A stretch of 64,000 bases of DNA from Actinacidiphila yeochonensis CN732. GTDB lineage: Bacteria > Actinomycetota > Actinomycetes > Streptomycetales > Streptomycetaceae. Of this stretch, positions 8,714 through 18,253 are shown one piece after another; within the stretch, counting starts at the first letter, position 1; each line of letters begins with the position of its first letter. The notes beneath the pieces were generated by a model. The model saw only the letters and a list, made by a program, of their open reading frames with translations, searched no databases and was not told where the DNA came from. The DNA is taken from contig NZ_JQNR01000003.1 of NCBI RefSeq assembly GCF_000745345.1, positions 868,001-932,000 of the forward strand, given 5' to 3'. The translations under genes were made by a program, and so were the position numbers.

Positions 8714-11011
8714 ATGCCGGTCAAAGTCAGCGTCGTCGTACCCGTGTACAACCCGGGCCGCTACATCGAGCCGTGTATCGCCTCGCTGCTCGGCCAGACC
8801 CTCCCCGCGGAGGAGGTCGAACTGCTCTTCGTCGACGACGGTTCGACCGACGACACCCCCGGGATGCTGGACAAGCTCGCCGCGGAACACCCGCAGGTGC
8901 GGGCGGTGCACATCCCCAACTCGGGCTGGCCGGGCAAGCCCCGCAACATCGGCGTGGCCGAGGCGCGCGGCGAGTACGTGCACTTCGTCGACCAGGACGA
9001 CCACCTGGCGCCCGACGCGCTGCGCCGGCTGTACGAACTGGGGCACGGCAACGGCTCCGACGTCGTGCTCGGCAAGGTGGCGAGCAACTTCCGCGGCGTG
9101 CCGCACGGCGTGTTCCGCGCCACCCGGCAGCGCTGCACCATCCACGACGCGCCGCTGGTGGACAGCCTGACCCCGCACAAGATGTTCCGCACCGCGTTCC
9201 TGCGCGAGCACGGCATCGCCTACCCGGAGGGCAAGCGCCGGCTGGAGGACCAGCTCTACATGATGCGGGCCTACTTCGCCGCGTCGTGCGTGTCCATCCT
9301 CGGCGGGTACACCTGCTACTACTACAACAAGCGCGACGACGGGAAGAACGCCGGCTCGGCCCGGATCGTCCCGCAGGGCTACTACGGCAACCTGCGCGAG
9401 GTCCTGGACGTGGTGGTGGCCAACACCGAGCCGGGCGAGTTCCGCGACGGGCTGCTGCGCCGCTTCTACCGGGTCGAGATGCTGGGCCGGCTCGGCGACC
9501 CGGCGATCCTGAAGTACCCGCCGGAGTACCTGGCGGAGATGGTCCCGGCCGTCCGCGAGCTGGCCGAGGCGTACATGGGCGACGGCGTCCACGACGGCCT
9601 GGGCGCGCTGCTCCAGGCGCGCTCCGTGCTGCTGCGCCGGGGCGACGCCGAGGGCCTGGTGGAGCTGGCCCGCCGCACCGGGTCCGTCAAGGGGCACGCC
9701 CGGCTGGACGCCTTCCGGTGGGAGGACGGCCGGATCGCCGTCGACGTCACGGCGCGGCTGCGGAACGAGGACGGCTCGCCGGTGGTGCTGGTCCGACGGG
9801 ACGGGCGCTACCTGCTCGGCCCGGAGCTGACGGCCGGCCTGGAGGTCACCGCGCTGCCGCAGGACACGGCGCGACAGGAGGACGCGGCGCGGCCGGAGGC
9901 GCCCGCCGGTGAGGCCCCCGCCGGGGATTCCACCACCGAGGAGGCCCCGGCTGAAGCCCCGGCCGAAAAGGCGGCCGAGGACGCCGCGGACGCCGCGCCG
10001 CAGCCGGAGGCCCCGACCGAGGACGCCGCCGGAGACGCCCCGCAGCCGGAAGCCGCCGCCGAGGAGACCGCCGAGGTACCGCTCGGCGAGGTGCCCGTCA
10101 CCGACGGGCTGGAGGGCTTCAAGGCCGAGGTGAGCCTGCGCAACCGCGAGACCGCGGTGGAGTGGACGTGCCCGGCCGTGTTCGAGGCCCACGTCGAGGA
10201 GGTGCCCGGCCGGGAGGCGCCCGACGGCGGGGTGCCCTGCCAGGTCGTGCTGCGCGGCACCGGGTACCTCGACCCGGGGAAGGTCAAGGGGCGCGGGGCC
10301 CTCGGCCGCGGTATGTGGGACGTGTGGGTCCCGGTGCGCGGGCTGGGCCTGGTCCGCAAGGCCCGGCTGGGCGCCGACCGAGAGCCGGCGGTCGACGCCG
10401 CGTGCCTGCCCGCGCTGATCGGCGGGGCGGCCAGGCCCACTGTGCCGTATTTCACGGACCCGCACGGAAACCTGACGCTGGACGTGGAGCGCCGGGCGAA
10501 GAAGCTCGGCGGCGCGCTCGCCGGGCACCAGCCGCTGCGGGTGCCGGCACGGGACGCCTTCGCGGTGGAGCTCCCCGTGGTGACCCGCCCGGACACCGGC
10601 CCGTCGAAGGCCGTGCTGGTGGTGCGCGGCACCGGGCCGGACGCGCCCGAGTGCCAGGTGCCCGCCGACCTCGTGGCGGCCGGGGAGCGCGCCCACCTCC
10701 AGCTGCGGCGGCTGCCGACGGCCGCGCGCAGTGCCCTGGGCGCCGGACCGGTGGCGCTGGCCGTGCTGCTGGACGGCGAGAAGGGTCCGGAGCTGCCGCT
10801 GGGACCGGGCCTGCTGGACGCACGGGGGCGGCTGACACTGTCCGAGGAGACGCCCGCGGTGGACCCGGCGGCGGCGCGGGCGGCCCGGGCCCGGCGGCGC
10901 CGGGTGGCCGGCGTGCGGGCCGTGAAGCTGGTGGCCGGCCCGGTCCTGCGGCGGCTGGGCCCGGTCACCCGCAAGCGGGTGCGGCGGTGGGCGGCGCGGC
11001 TGGCCGGCTGA
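8714..11011 (+). CDS. TarS/TarP-like teichoic acid glycosyltransferase (GT2) with acidic linker
   Basis: A 765-residue GT-A fold enzyme. The GT2 core shows VSVVVPVYNPGRYIEPCI, DDGSTDDT, NSGWPGKPRNIGVAEARGEY (69-88) and the DxD region FVDQDDHL (91-98). LTPHKMFRTAFL, EDQLYMMRAYF and YYYNKRDD follow. This motif order, and the C-terminal segment with MWDVWVPVRGLG and PYFTDPHGNLTLDVE, closely parallel Staphylococcus aureus TarS, which adds GlcNAc to poly(ribitol phosphate) and trimerises through its C-terminus. A linker of about 75 residues rich in Ala, Pro and Glu (about 380-455) separates core and tail and is absent from the tandem partner at 11302. No signal peptide is visible, so it should act at the inner membrane face. 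The sugar donor cannot be told from sequence. Confidence 0.82.
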   Translation: MPVKVSVVVPVYNPGRYIEPCIASLLGQTLPAEEVELLFVDDGSTDDTPGMLDKLAAEHPQVRAVHIPNSGWPGKPRNIGVAEARGEYVHFVDQDDHLAPDALRRLYELGHGNGSDVVLGKVASNFRGVPHGVFRATRQRCTIHDAPLVDSLTPHKMFRTAFLREHGIAYPEGKRRLEDQLYMMRAYFAASCVSILGGYTCYYYNKRDDGKNAGSARIVPQGYYGNLREVLDVVVANTEPGEFRDGLLRRFYRVEMLGRLGDPAILKYPPEYLAEMVPAVRELAEAYMGDGVHDGLGALLQARSVLLRRGDAEGLVELARRTGSVKGHARLDAFRWEDGRIAVDVTARLRNEDGSPVVLVRRDGRYLLGPELTAGLEVTALPQDTARQEDAARPEAPAGEAPAGDSTTEEAPAEAPAEKAAEDAADAAPQPEAPTEDAAGDAPQPEAAAEETAEVPLGEVPVTDGLEGFKAEVSLRNRETAVEWTCPAVFEAHVEEVPGREAPDGGVPCQVVLRGTGYLDPGKVKGRGALGRGMWDVWVPVRGLGLVRKARLGADREPAVDAACLPALIGGAARPTVPYFTDPHGNLTLDVERRAKKLGGALAGHQPLRVPARDAFAVELPVVTRPDTGPSKAVLVVRGTGPDAPECQVPADLVAAGERAHLQLRRLPTAARSALGAGPVALAVLLDGEKGPELPLGPGLLDARGRLTLSEETPAVDPAAARAARARRRRVAGVRAVKLVAGPVLRRLGPVTRKRVRRWAARLAG

Positions 11012-11030
11012 CCCCCGGACCGCCCCGCCT

Positions 11031-11118
11031 CCCGCCTGACCTGCGCGCCTGTCCGGTGTCCGGCCGTCCCGCCTGACCTGCGCGCCTGTCCGGTGTCCGG
11101 CCGTCCCGCCTGACCTGC
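11031..11118. repeat. 37-bp tandem repeat (2.4 copies)
   Basis: Two perfect 37-base copies (11031-11067, 11068-11104) and a partial third lie just downstream of the first TarS-like gene. The rest of the gap to 11301 holds no gene. A TAGGAT hexamer at 11203-11208 is a possible -10 box for the next gene. Confidence 0.85.
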
Positions 11119-11301
11119 GGGGTTGCCGGACGCCGGGCGGCAGGCGAACGGGAGGTGTCCTACGGCTGGCCAAGGGCTCACGGAAAACGAAGCCCGGCTG
11201 GTTAGGATGAACCCCACCTGATGGGGTCGCCATGGACACCGGTCCGCCCGGCGTACCGGCGCGCTCCCCACCTCCTAGTTGAAACAACGAGGCGCGAGCG
11301 A

Positions 11302-13314
11302 ATGCCGATCAAGGTCAGTGTCGTCATACCCGTCTACAACCCTGGTTCCTACATACAGGACTGCATCGACTCGATGATCCGGCAGAGCCTGCCGGACGAC
11401 GAGTACGAGGCGATATTCGTCGACGACGGCTCCACCGACGACACACCCGCCCGCCTGGACGCGGTCGCCGCCGCGCACTCCAACATCCACGTCATCCACC
11501 AGGAGAACTCCGGCTGGCCCGGCAAGCCGCGGAACGTGGGCATCGCGGCCGCCAGGGGCGAGTACGTCATGTTCGTCGACAACGACGACTGGCTGGGCGA
11601 CGAGGCGCTGGAGCGGATGTACGAGTACGCCGTCGCCAACGACTCCGAGCTGGTGATCGGCAAGATGGCCGGCAAGGGCCGCCCGGTGCCGCTGGAGCTG
11701 TTCCGCAAGAACCGCCCGCACGCCACGGTCGCGACCGACCCGCTGATCGACAGCCTCACCCCGCACAAGATGGTCAGCAAGGCGTTCCTGGACCGGACCG
11801 GGCTGCGCTTCCCGGAGGGCCGGCGGCGCCTGGAGGACCACGTCTTCATCTCCGAGGCGTACCTGCGGGCGAAGGGCATCTCCGTCCTGAGCGACTACGT
11901 GTGCTACTACCACGTCAAGCGGGACGACGCGAACAACGCCGGCTTCCAGCAGATCGACCCCGTCGGCTACTTCGGCAACCTCCGCGAGGCGCTGGACGTC
12001 GTCGAGCGCTACACCGAGCCCGGCCAGGTGCGCGACAAGCTCTTCCGGCGCTGGCTGCGGGTCGAGATGGTGGGCCGGCTCAGCGGCAACCGGCTCCTGC
12101 GGCTGCCCGAGCAGAACCGCCGCGACCTCTTCCGGGAGATCCGCGGGGTGGCCACCGAGCGCTTCGGCCCCGGCGTGGCCGGGGGCCTGGCGCCGACCCA
12201 GCAGATCATCAACGCGCTGCTCGTGGCCGACCGCTACGACGACGTGGTGAAGCTCGCCGAGTGGGAGGCGGGCATGAAGCCGGTCGGCACCCTGGAGAGC
12301 CTGCACTGGGAGGACGGCGCGCTCCAGATCGGGCTGACCGCCGAGTACCAGGTGGACGGGGTCCCGCTGACCTTCACCGCCCGCAAGGAGGGCGGCATCG
12401 GCGGCGAGCGGCTGGACCTGCCGCTGACCCCGCAGGGGCTGGCCGCGGTCGCCGAGGCCGGTGCGGACACCTCCGCGCGGCTCGACAGCGCCAAGGTGGA
12501 CCTGGTGGTGCGCGAGCGGAGCAGCGCCTCGGAGTTCTTCCAGCCGATCACCTTCCGCCGCGAGCGGGTCGAGGTGCCCGGCAAGTCCGGCGAGACCTCC
12601 CGGGTCCGGGCCGTGCTGTGCGGCGCGGCGAGCGTGGACCCGGCGACGGCGAAGAACGGCAAGCCGCTGACCGAGGGCATCTGGGACGTGCTGGTGCGCC
12701 TCAGCCTGGCCGGCTGGACCAAGGAGGTCCGGCTCGGCTCGCTGCGGGACAGCTCGGTGGAGTCCACCCGGGTCGGACGGCTGGCCGAGGGCCGGCTCGT
12801 CATGCCGTACTGGACCGATCCGCACGGCAACCTGTCGCTCGACGTCGACCAAGCGACCCCGCGGCTGGTCGACTGCCTGCGGAGGGCGCTGCCCGAGCGG
12901 GTGTCGCTGGCCGCCGGGCGGCTGAACGCGCCGCTGCCGCTGGAGGTCGCCGAGGAGTCGCCGTGCCGGCTGCGGCTGACCGCGAACGGCACCGGCGAGT
13001 CGATCGAGATCTCCGGCACGCTGCTGCCCGACCCCGAGGGCAGCCGGCTCGACGTGAAGCTGCCCGAGTCGGGGCTGAACGAGGCCGTCGGCTGGAAGCT
13101 GGAGATCAACGCCCTGCCGGAGGGGTCCCGCAAGCGCTGGGTCGTGCTGCCGTTCGCGCTGCAGCCCGCCTCCGCCGGCGGCGAACTCCGGGTGGTGGCG
13201 CACAAGGCGCAGACCCCGCCGCCCGCGCCCAAGCCCAAGCCGCTGCCGGCCCCGCAGAGCCGCTCCCTGCTGGCGCGCCTGGGCCGCAAGGTCCGCCGGA
13301 GCGTGACACGGTGA
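11302..13314 (+). CDS. TarS/TarP-like teichoic acid glycosyltransferase (GT2), second copy
   Basis: A 670-residue paralogue of the preceding gene. It has the same GT2 features: VSVVIPVYNPGSYIQDCI, DDGSTDDTPARL, NSGWPGKPRNVGIAAARGEY, FVDNDDWL (91-98), LTPHKMVSKAFL, EDHVFISEAYL and YYHVKRDDANNAG. The C-terminal module has IWDVLVRLSLAGWTKEVRLG and PYWTDPHGNLSLDVD, followed by a basic Pro/Lys-rich tail. I chose the ATG at 11302, preceded by GAGG, because it aligns with the start of the first copy; the frame is open further upstream. Two such enzymes suggest two different sugars or linkages on the same polymer, as with TarS/TarM or TarP in staphylococci, which is inference. Confidence 0.82.
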   Translation: MPIKVSVVIPVYNPGSYIQDCIDSMIRQSLPDDEYEAIFVDDGSTDDTPARLDAVAAAHSNIHVIHQENSGWPGKPRNVGIAAARGEYVMFVDNDDWLGDEALERMYEYAVANDSELVIGKMAGKGRPVPLELFRKNRPHATVATDPLIDSLTPHKMVSKAFLDRTGLRFPEGRRRLEDHVFISEAYLRAKGISVLSDYVCYYHVKRDDANNAGFQQIDPVGYFGNLREALDVVERYTEPGQVRDKLFRRWLRVEMVGRLSGNRLLRLPEQNRRDLFREIRGVATERFGPGVAGGLAPTQQIINALLVADRYDDVVKLAEWEAGMKPVGTLESLHWEDGALQIGLTAEYQVDGVPLTFTARKEGGIGGERLDLPLTPQGLAAVAEAGADTSARLDSAKVDLVVRERSSASEFFQPITFRRERVEVPGKSGETSRVRAVLCGAASVDPATAKNGKPLTEGIWDVLVRLSLAGWTKEVRLGSLRDSSVESTRVGRLAEGRLVMPYWTDPHGNLSLDVDQATPRLVDCLRRALPERVSLAAGRLNAPLPLEVAEESPCRLRLTANGTGESIEISGTLLPDPEGSRLDVKLPESGLNEAVGWKLEINALPEGSRKRWVVLPFALQPASAGGELRVVAHKAQTPPPAPKPKPLPAPQSRSLLARLGRKVRRSVTR

Positions 13315-13519
13315 TAGCTCCCGGGTCCCCCTCCGGCCCGCCCCGGTAGGAGCGGCAGGACCCGGACCAGCCCGGTACGGCGCGGCACGGCACGGAGCAG
13401 CACGGCGCAGCGCGGAGGCAGCGCGGGCCGGCCGGCCCGGCACAGCACGACACAGAGCAACACAGCACGACCAGTACGACCAGTACGACCCTGTTCACAG
13501 CGGAAAGGCGGCACACGAG

Positions 13520-14122
13520 GTGCGACCACTGGACATCGACGGCGCGTGGGTCCACGAGCCGAAGACCTTCCCGGACGCCCGGGGCACCTTCCACGAGTGG
13601 TTCTCGGTGGACGGCTTCGAGAAGGCGGTGGGCCACCCCCTGAACCTGGCCCAGGCCAACTGCTCGGTGTCCCGCCGGGGCACGCTGCGCGGGGTGCACT
13701 TCGCCGACGTGCCGCCCAGCCAGGCCAAGTACGTCAAGTGTGTGCGCGGCGCCGTGCTGGACGTGATCGTGGACATCCGGGTCGGCTCGCCGACGTTCGG
13801 CCAGTGGGAGGGTGTGCGGCTGGACGACCAGCAGCACCACTCGGTCTACCTGTCCGAGGGCCTGGGGCACGCGTTCATGGCGCTCACCGACGACGCGACC
13901 GTCGTCTACCTCTGCTCCGAGGGGTACGCGCCGCAGCGCGAGCACGGCATCAACCCGCTCGACCCGGAGCTCGGCATCGAGTGGCCGGCCGGGGTGGAGC
14001 CGCTGCTGTCGGAGAAGGACGCCGCGGCGCCGACCCTCGCCGAGGCGCGCGAGCAGGGGCTGCTCCCCACCTGGGAGCAGTGCCTGGCCTACCGGGACCG
14101 TCTGAAGTCGTCGGCCGGGTAG
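13520..14122 (+). CDS. rfbC: dTDP-4-dehydrorhamnose 3,5-epimerase
   Basis: A 200-residue RmlC-type cupin that epimerises dTDP-4-keto-6-deoxyglucose at C3 and C5 on the way to dTDP-L-rhamnose. Family motifs are AWVHEPKTFPDARGTFHEWF, NCSVSRRGTLRGVHF (with the catalytic His), KYVKCVRGAVLDVIVDIR, VYLSEGLGHAFMAL and GINPLDPELGIEWP. The GTG start follows a GGAAAGG box. It is on the opposite strand from rfbA, rfbB and rfbD (20.9-23.9 kb) in the same cluster, so the complete rhamnose set is present but split. The 205 bases before it hold only short GC-rich simple repeats. Confidence 0.93.
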   Translation: MRPLDIDGAWVHEPKTFPDARGTFHEWFSVDGFEKAVGHPLNLAQANCSVSRRGTLRGVHFADVPPSQAKYVKCVRGAVLDVIVDIRVGSPTFGQWEGVRLDDQQHHSVYLSEGLGHAFMALTDDATVVYLCSEGYAPQREHGINPLDPELGIEWPAGVEPLLSEKDAAAPTLAEAREQGLLPTWEQCLAYRDRLKSSAG

Positions 14123-14186
14123 CCGGAGCGGGTACGGAGGTTGTCCGCGAGGTAGCCGCAGCGGGTACGGCATTTCCCGGCCGGGC

Positions 14187-14216
14187 CTGACAGGTCGGCG
14201 TGCGGAGCGCTAGGGT
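14187..14216 (+). promoter_or_regulatory. Probable promoter of the LAXTG surface protein gene
   Basis: CTGACA (14187-14192) and TAGGGT (14211-14216) are separated by 18 bases and match the housekeeping sigma factor consensus of Streptomyces. The coding start is 130 bases further on. Confidence 0.45.
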
Positions 14217-14345
14217 CGCTCCCACGCCGACCTTTTGCCGTGTCCCGCGGACCACGTCCGGGTACCGCCACGCGTTCCGCGTCGCTGCCTTCCTGACTCG
14301 TCAGCCGCGGCCGTTTCCGGTCGGCTCGCGATCTCTGGGGGAAAA

Positions 14346-15281
14346 GTGAAAACGCGCACCGTTCTGGCCGCCGTCCTCGCGCCGGCCGCCGTCCCGCTGG
14401 TCCTGCTCGCCGCGGGCACCGCCTCCGCCTCACCCGCCGACGCCGGGTCGGCCACCGCGTCCGCCACCGCGAGCGCGTCGCCGGAGGCAACGCGATCCGC
14501 CGGCACCGACACCGGCACCGACACCGACACCTCCGCGCCGGCGACCTCCGGACCGACCGGTGGCGCACCGGCCGAGTCGTCCACCGGCACGCCGACCGGA
14601 ACGCCGACCGATGCGCCGAGCGGTTCGCCGGGCAGCGCGCCGACCGGCCCGCCCACCGGCTGCAAGGACGACGACAGCCTGGACGTGTCGTTCCTGTCGT
14701 TCCCCGCGACCATCACCGCCGGCGGCCCCTGGAAGACCGTCACCCTCGTCGCCCGCAACCACGGCGACCACGTGATCAGGAACGTCAGCCCCTCGCTCCA
14801 GGCGTGGGCGCTCAACGCGCCCTCGGGCGCGGACGGGTTGCGCGTCGAGTACGCCGACCCGCGGACGCACCGCTGGGTCGCGGTGCCGCACGGGGAGGAG
14901 AACCACGTCCCGTTCGCCGCTGTCGAGGTCGCGGCCGGCGCCGAGCAGCGGATGACGCTGCGCGTCGAGGCCCTGGCCGCCCCGCAGCCCGACGAGGGCA
15001 GCGCGCAGGTGTACGGCTACTGGGACAACGGCGGCGGCCTGTGCGGGTACACCGACGGCGACCAGGCGGAGTTCCGGATTCTTGCCTCGGCGCCGGGCAG
15101 CACGCCGACCACGAACGCGGCCTCGCCGCAGTCCGGGGGCGAGGCCCAACTCGCCGACACCGGCGCGCCGTGGGGCACGAACGTGCTGCTCACGGCCGGC
15201 GGGGCCGCGGCGGTGCTGGTGGGCGGCGGCGCGATCGCCATGGGCCGCAGGCGCACCGCGGCCAGGACGCCCCGGCACTGA
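14346..15281 (+). CDS. LAXTG-anchored surface protein
   Basis: A 311-residue secreted protein probably attached to the wall. A signal peptide (about 1-28, VKTRTVLAAVLAPAAVPLVL) is followed by a Ser/Thr/Pro/Gly-rich stalk of about 90 residues. Then comes a beta-rich domain (about 115-250) with a Cys near each end (GCKDDDSLDVSF, GGGLCGYTDGD). The C-terminus has the LADTG sorting motif, a hydrophobic helix and the basic tail GRRRTAARTPRH, the layout used by class E sortases (LAXTG). The GTG at 14346 after a GGGGGA box gives a proper signal peptide, while the longer upstream frame does not. Its place inside a glycopolymer cluster suggests a wall-related role, but the function is unknown. Confidence 0.8.
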   Translation: MKTRTVLAAVLAPAAVPLVLLAAGTASASPADAGSATASATASASPEATRSAGTDTGTDTDTSAPATSGPTGGAPAESSTGTPTGTPTDAPSGSPGSAPTGPPTGCKDDDSLDVSFLSFPATITAGGPWKTVTLVARNHGDHVIRNVSPSLQAWALNAPSGADGLRVEYADPRTHRWVAVPHGEENHVPFAAVEVAAGAEQRMTLRVEALAAPQPDEGSAQVYGYWDNGGGLCGYTDGDQAEFRILASAPGSTPTTNAASPQSGGEAQLADTGAPWGTNVLLTAGGAAAVLVGGGAIAMGRRRTAARTPRH

Positions 15282-15288
15282 CGGACCG

Positions 15289-17051
15289 TCAGTCCCGGAC
15301 CGGGCTCCCGGCCCCGGCCCCGTCCGCGGTCCTGCTGTTCCTGCTGGTCCTGCCGGTCCTGCCGGTCCTGCCGGGAGTCGCCAGCAGGGCCAGCACCGGG
15401 ACGGTGAGGAAGCCGAGGAAGAGCGAGGCCGCCATGTACCGCCACAGCGGCGACGGGTTGGCGGCGATCACCGTCAGCTGGAGCCCGATGGGCAGCGCGG
15501 CCAGCGCCAGCAGCTCGTAGCGGCGGCGCCGGAGCGCGACCAGGAGCACCACGAGGTAGCCCGCGTACGTCCAGTTGGCGCCGCGCCACAGGAACGGCTG
15601 CCGCTTCGGAGCCTGCGTCCACGTGTACGCCGTGGTGGCCGTCCGGTTCAGCCTGGTGGACAGCGGGTCGTCGCGCAGCGAGCCGCCGAACGGCAGCTGC
15701 CGGTACGAGGACTCCCCGAACCCGGCCCAACTGGCCAGCGTGGAGTGGTTGGAGGCGGCGTACAGCCCGGTGTGGCCGGTGAACGACCAGGCGATGTCGG
15801 CCCGGCACAGCCGCGCGTCCGCGATGAGTGAGGGGGTGCGGCGCAGGACGCGGAACCACAGCGCGAGCAGTTGCCCGTTCTCCCGGCCGGCCTTCACCCG
15901 GTCCATCGGCTGGTGCATGATCGAGTCGGCCACGTGGCAGTCGCCGCCGGGCCCGCGCCAGTGCGCCAGCGGCGCGACGCCGGCCATCAGCCTCAGGTCG
16001 GCCGGGGTGAAGGTGTCCGGGCGCCTGGCGTAGGCGACGCCGATGTCGGCGTAGTTGAACGCGTAGACCTCGTCGGCGCGCGGCTGCTGCACGCCGAGAG
16101 CGGGGTAGAGCAGGTTGTTGAGCAGCAGGGAGAGCGCCAGCGCGGCCCCCGCGGCCGTGGCCGTCCACCGCCGCATCCCGGGCAGCAGCACCACCAGCAG
16201 CACCCCGGCGGCGAGGATCACCGGGAAGCCGTTGTTGCGGAAGAGCCCGACGCCCAGCAGGCCCAGGCCCAGCACGGTGACCTGGCGGGCGAAGGAGGCG
16301 TCGCGCCGGTCCCGACGGCCGCGCAGGCGACGGGCGGTGAGCTGCACCACGGCGCCGAAGGCCACGAGGACGGCGATGGTATAGGCGACGTCCTTCCACA
16401 CGAAGACGGTGAACGAGCCGGTCATCGGCGCGCCCGCGACGAGCACGGCGACCGGCGCGCTCCACCGCCCGCGCACCCCCAGGTCCCGCAGCGCCGTGCA
16501 CACGTAGGCGAGCGCGGCGGCCATGGCGACGGTCTGCGCCAGGGTGAGGGCCGCGATGCCGCCGGTGAGCTGGAGTGAGATCCACAGCAGCGCGTCGTAG
16601 AGGACGGAGTGGTCGGACCGCCAGTGGGAGGTGCTGACCTCGTACAGGTAGGTGAGGCTGTCGCCGGTGATCCGGCCCGGGTGGAAGGCCGCCCACCAGC
16701 CCAGGAGGAGCAGCTGGCAGGCGGCGTAGACGGCCAGCGGCAGCCGCCGGCGCGGGGTGATCCAGGAGCGCGGGCCGGCCGGCAGCCGGAGCGGACCGAG
16801 GCCGCGGCCGGCGCCCCACCGCGGCCCGCCGCCCGGACCGCCGCCGGACGGCGGGCTGTGCGGGGCTCGGGCGGGGCGTGCGGCGGCGCCGGGGCCGGCC
16901 CCGCGCCCGGGTCCGGCTCCAGGCTCGGGCCTGGGTCCGGCAGGCTCGGCGGGGCGGGGGACGCCGACGGCTCGGTGGGGCCGGTGGCGGGCGGGGTGGG
17001 ACCGCCGGGGCCGGCCGGGCGGAAAGGCCGCTGTTCGGGGCCGCCGCTCAT
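15289..17051 (-). CDS. Polytopic membrane protein, GT-C-like or DUF6020-like, frameshifted near its N-terminus
   Basis: The C-terminal 480 residues form a multi-spanning membrane protein. A first helix near LPLAVYAACQLLLLGWWAAF is followed by an outside loop (GRITGDSLTYLYEVSTSHW), about ten further helices, and a large loop around DVAYAIV-type WKDVAY and RNNGFP. The layout resembles lipid-linked-sugar glycosyltransferases, but no certain catalytic motif is seen. The first start codon in this frame is at 16524, in the middle of the membrane domain. The natural start is the ATG at 17051, which overlaps the preceding stop as ATGA and opens a Pro-rich head in another frame. One missing base around 16,850-16,900 would join them. 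Confidence 0.6.
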
Positions 17052-18253
17052 CTGGTGTCCGTCCCTCGGTCCGGTCGGGGCAGCGGCGACAGGGCGTGCG
17101 CCGCCAGCTCCCGGGCGTCGTCCGGCCGTCGGCCGCGCAGCGCGCCGGGCACCATGGCCAGGGCGTGCAGCCGGGTGGAGAGGTGGCTGCGGGCGGCGCG
17201 GGCGGCGCGCGGCCAGCCGGCCGCGTCGAAGTCGGCGGCCAGCTCCGCCAGCAGCCCGCGGGTCTCGGCGAACCGGCTTCCGCTCGCGGCCTGCGCGCTG
17301 GACTCGCTGCCGGGGTGGCGGCGGTAGTCGAAGCAGACGGCGGGGTCGGTGACCAGCTCCTCGCCGCGCAGCAGCAGTTCGGCCACCAGCGCCAGGTCCT
17401 GGACCACCGACAGCTCGGGCCGGAACCCGACCTCCTTGAGCACGTCGGTGCGCCAGCACATGGCCGGGAAGTAGAGCCAGTTGCCGTGCAGCAGGGACGC
17501 CGCCAGCCGCTCCCCGCCGAGCCGGGCCCGGTAGCCGGCCGGCGCCTGCGAGTACAGCCGTCGCTTGGCGGTGTCGACGACGGTCCGCACCGGCCGGCCG
17601 TCGCCGTCCACGGCCCGCACCCCCGGCTGGTACATCGCCGCCCCGGGCAGCGAGGCGCGGGCGGCCCGCAGCGCGGCGACGTAGCCGGGGCGCATCAGGT
17701 CGTCGCAGCCCATCAGCACGGTGTACGGGTGTTCGGCCAGCTCCACGCAGCGGTTGAAGTTGCCGGTGACGCCGAGGTTGGCCGGGTTGCGCAGGTAGCG
17801 CACCCGCGGGTCCCCGAGCCCGGCGAACCACTCGGGCACCCCCGGCTCGGTGCCGTCGTCCACGACGGTGAGCCGCCAGTCGGGGTCGGTCTGCGCGAGG
17901 ACGCTGCGCACCGCCTGCCGCATCAGCCCGGGGTCGCCGTAGTACGGCAGCATCACGTCGAGCGTGCCCCGGGCGGCAGGGGGACGGCCGGCCGGCCGGG
18001 ACGCGGACGCGGGGCCTGTCGGAAGGGCGGCGCCGGACGCGAGGCCGGTACTGGTCGGGCCGGCCGCGAAGTACGGGAGGAGCGGCAGGACCGGCAGTGC
18101 CGAGGGGCCGGTGGAGAAAACGGTCCTGCCGGGCCCGGTGGCGCGGGTGGGCCGCGCGGGCCTGGCGGGCCTGCTCGCAGGGGTCGCGGGTGTCGCGGGT
18201 GTCGGTGCGGCGGGGGTGGCGGGGGTGGCGGGGGACGGTGCGGGATCGGTCAC
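17048..18253 (-). CDS. Family 2 glycosyltransferase
   Basis: A 401-residue GT-A enzyme. A low-complexity Pro/Ala/Thr head (about 1-95) precedes the GT2 domain, which has LDVMLPYYGDPGLMRQAVRS, LTVVDDGTEPG, NPANLGVTGNFNRCVELAEH and the DxD-like LMGCDDLMRPGY. The later part holds GNWLYFPAMCWRTDVL and VVQDLALVAELL. It begins by ATGA overlap with the DUF2304 gene and ends by ATGA overlap with the polytopic protein gene, so the three are translationally coupled. The donor and acceptor are unknown; rhamnosyl transfer is plausible because the dTDP-rhamnose genes are in the same operon, but that is inference. Confidence 0.85.
   Translation of the reverse strand: MTDPAPSPATPATPAAPTPATPATPASRPARPARPTRATGPGRTVFSTGPSALPVLPLLPYFAAGPTSTGLASGAALPTGPASASRPAGRPPAARGTLDVMLPYYGDPGLMRQAVRSVLAQTDPDWRLTVVDDGTEPGVPEWFAGLGDPRVRYLRNPANLGVTGNFNRCVELAEHPYTVLMGCDDLMRPGYVAALRAARASLPGAAMYQPGVRAVDGDGRPVRTVVDTAKRRLYSQAPAGYRARLGGERLAASLLHGNWLYFPAMCWRTDVLKEVGFRPELSVVQDLALVAELLLRGEELVTDPAVCFDYRRHPGSESSAQAASGSRFAETRGLLAELAADFDAAGWPRAARAARSHLSTRLHALAMVPGALRGRRPDDARELAAHALSPLPRPDRGTDTR

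Noticed and set aside
8600..11287. An 895-residue minus-strand frame over the first TarS-like gene
   Set aside because: It is a shadow of a strongly supported gene, with composition typical of antisense frames.
13340..13500. Possible regulatory repeats before rfbC
   Set aside because: They are simple GC-rich short repeats (cggcacgg, agtacgacc) without symmetry or promoter match.
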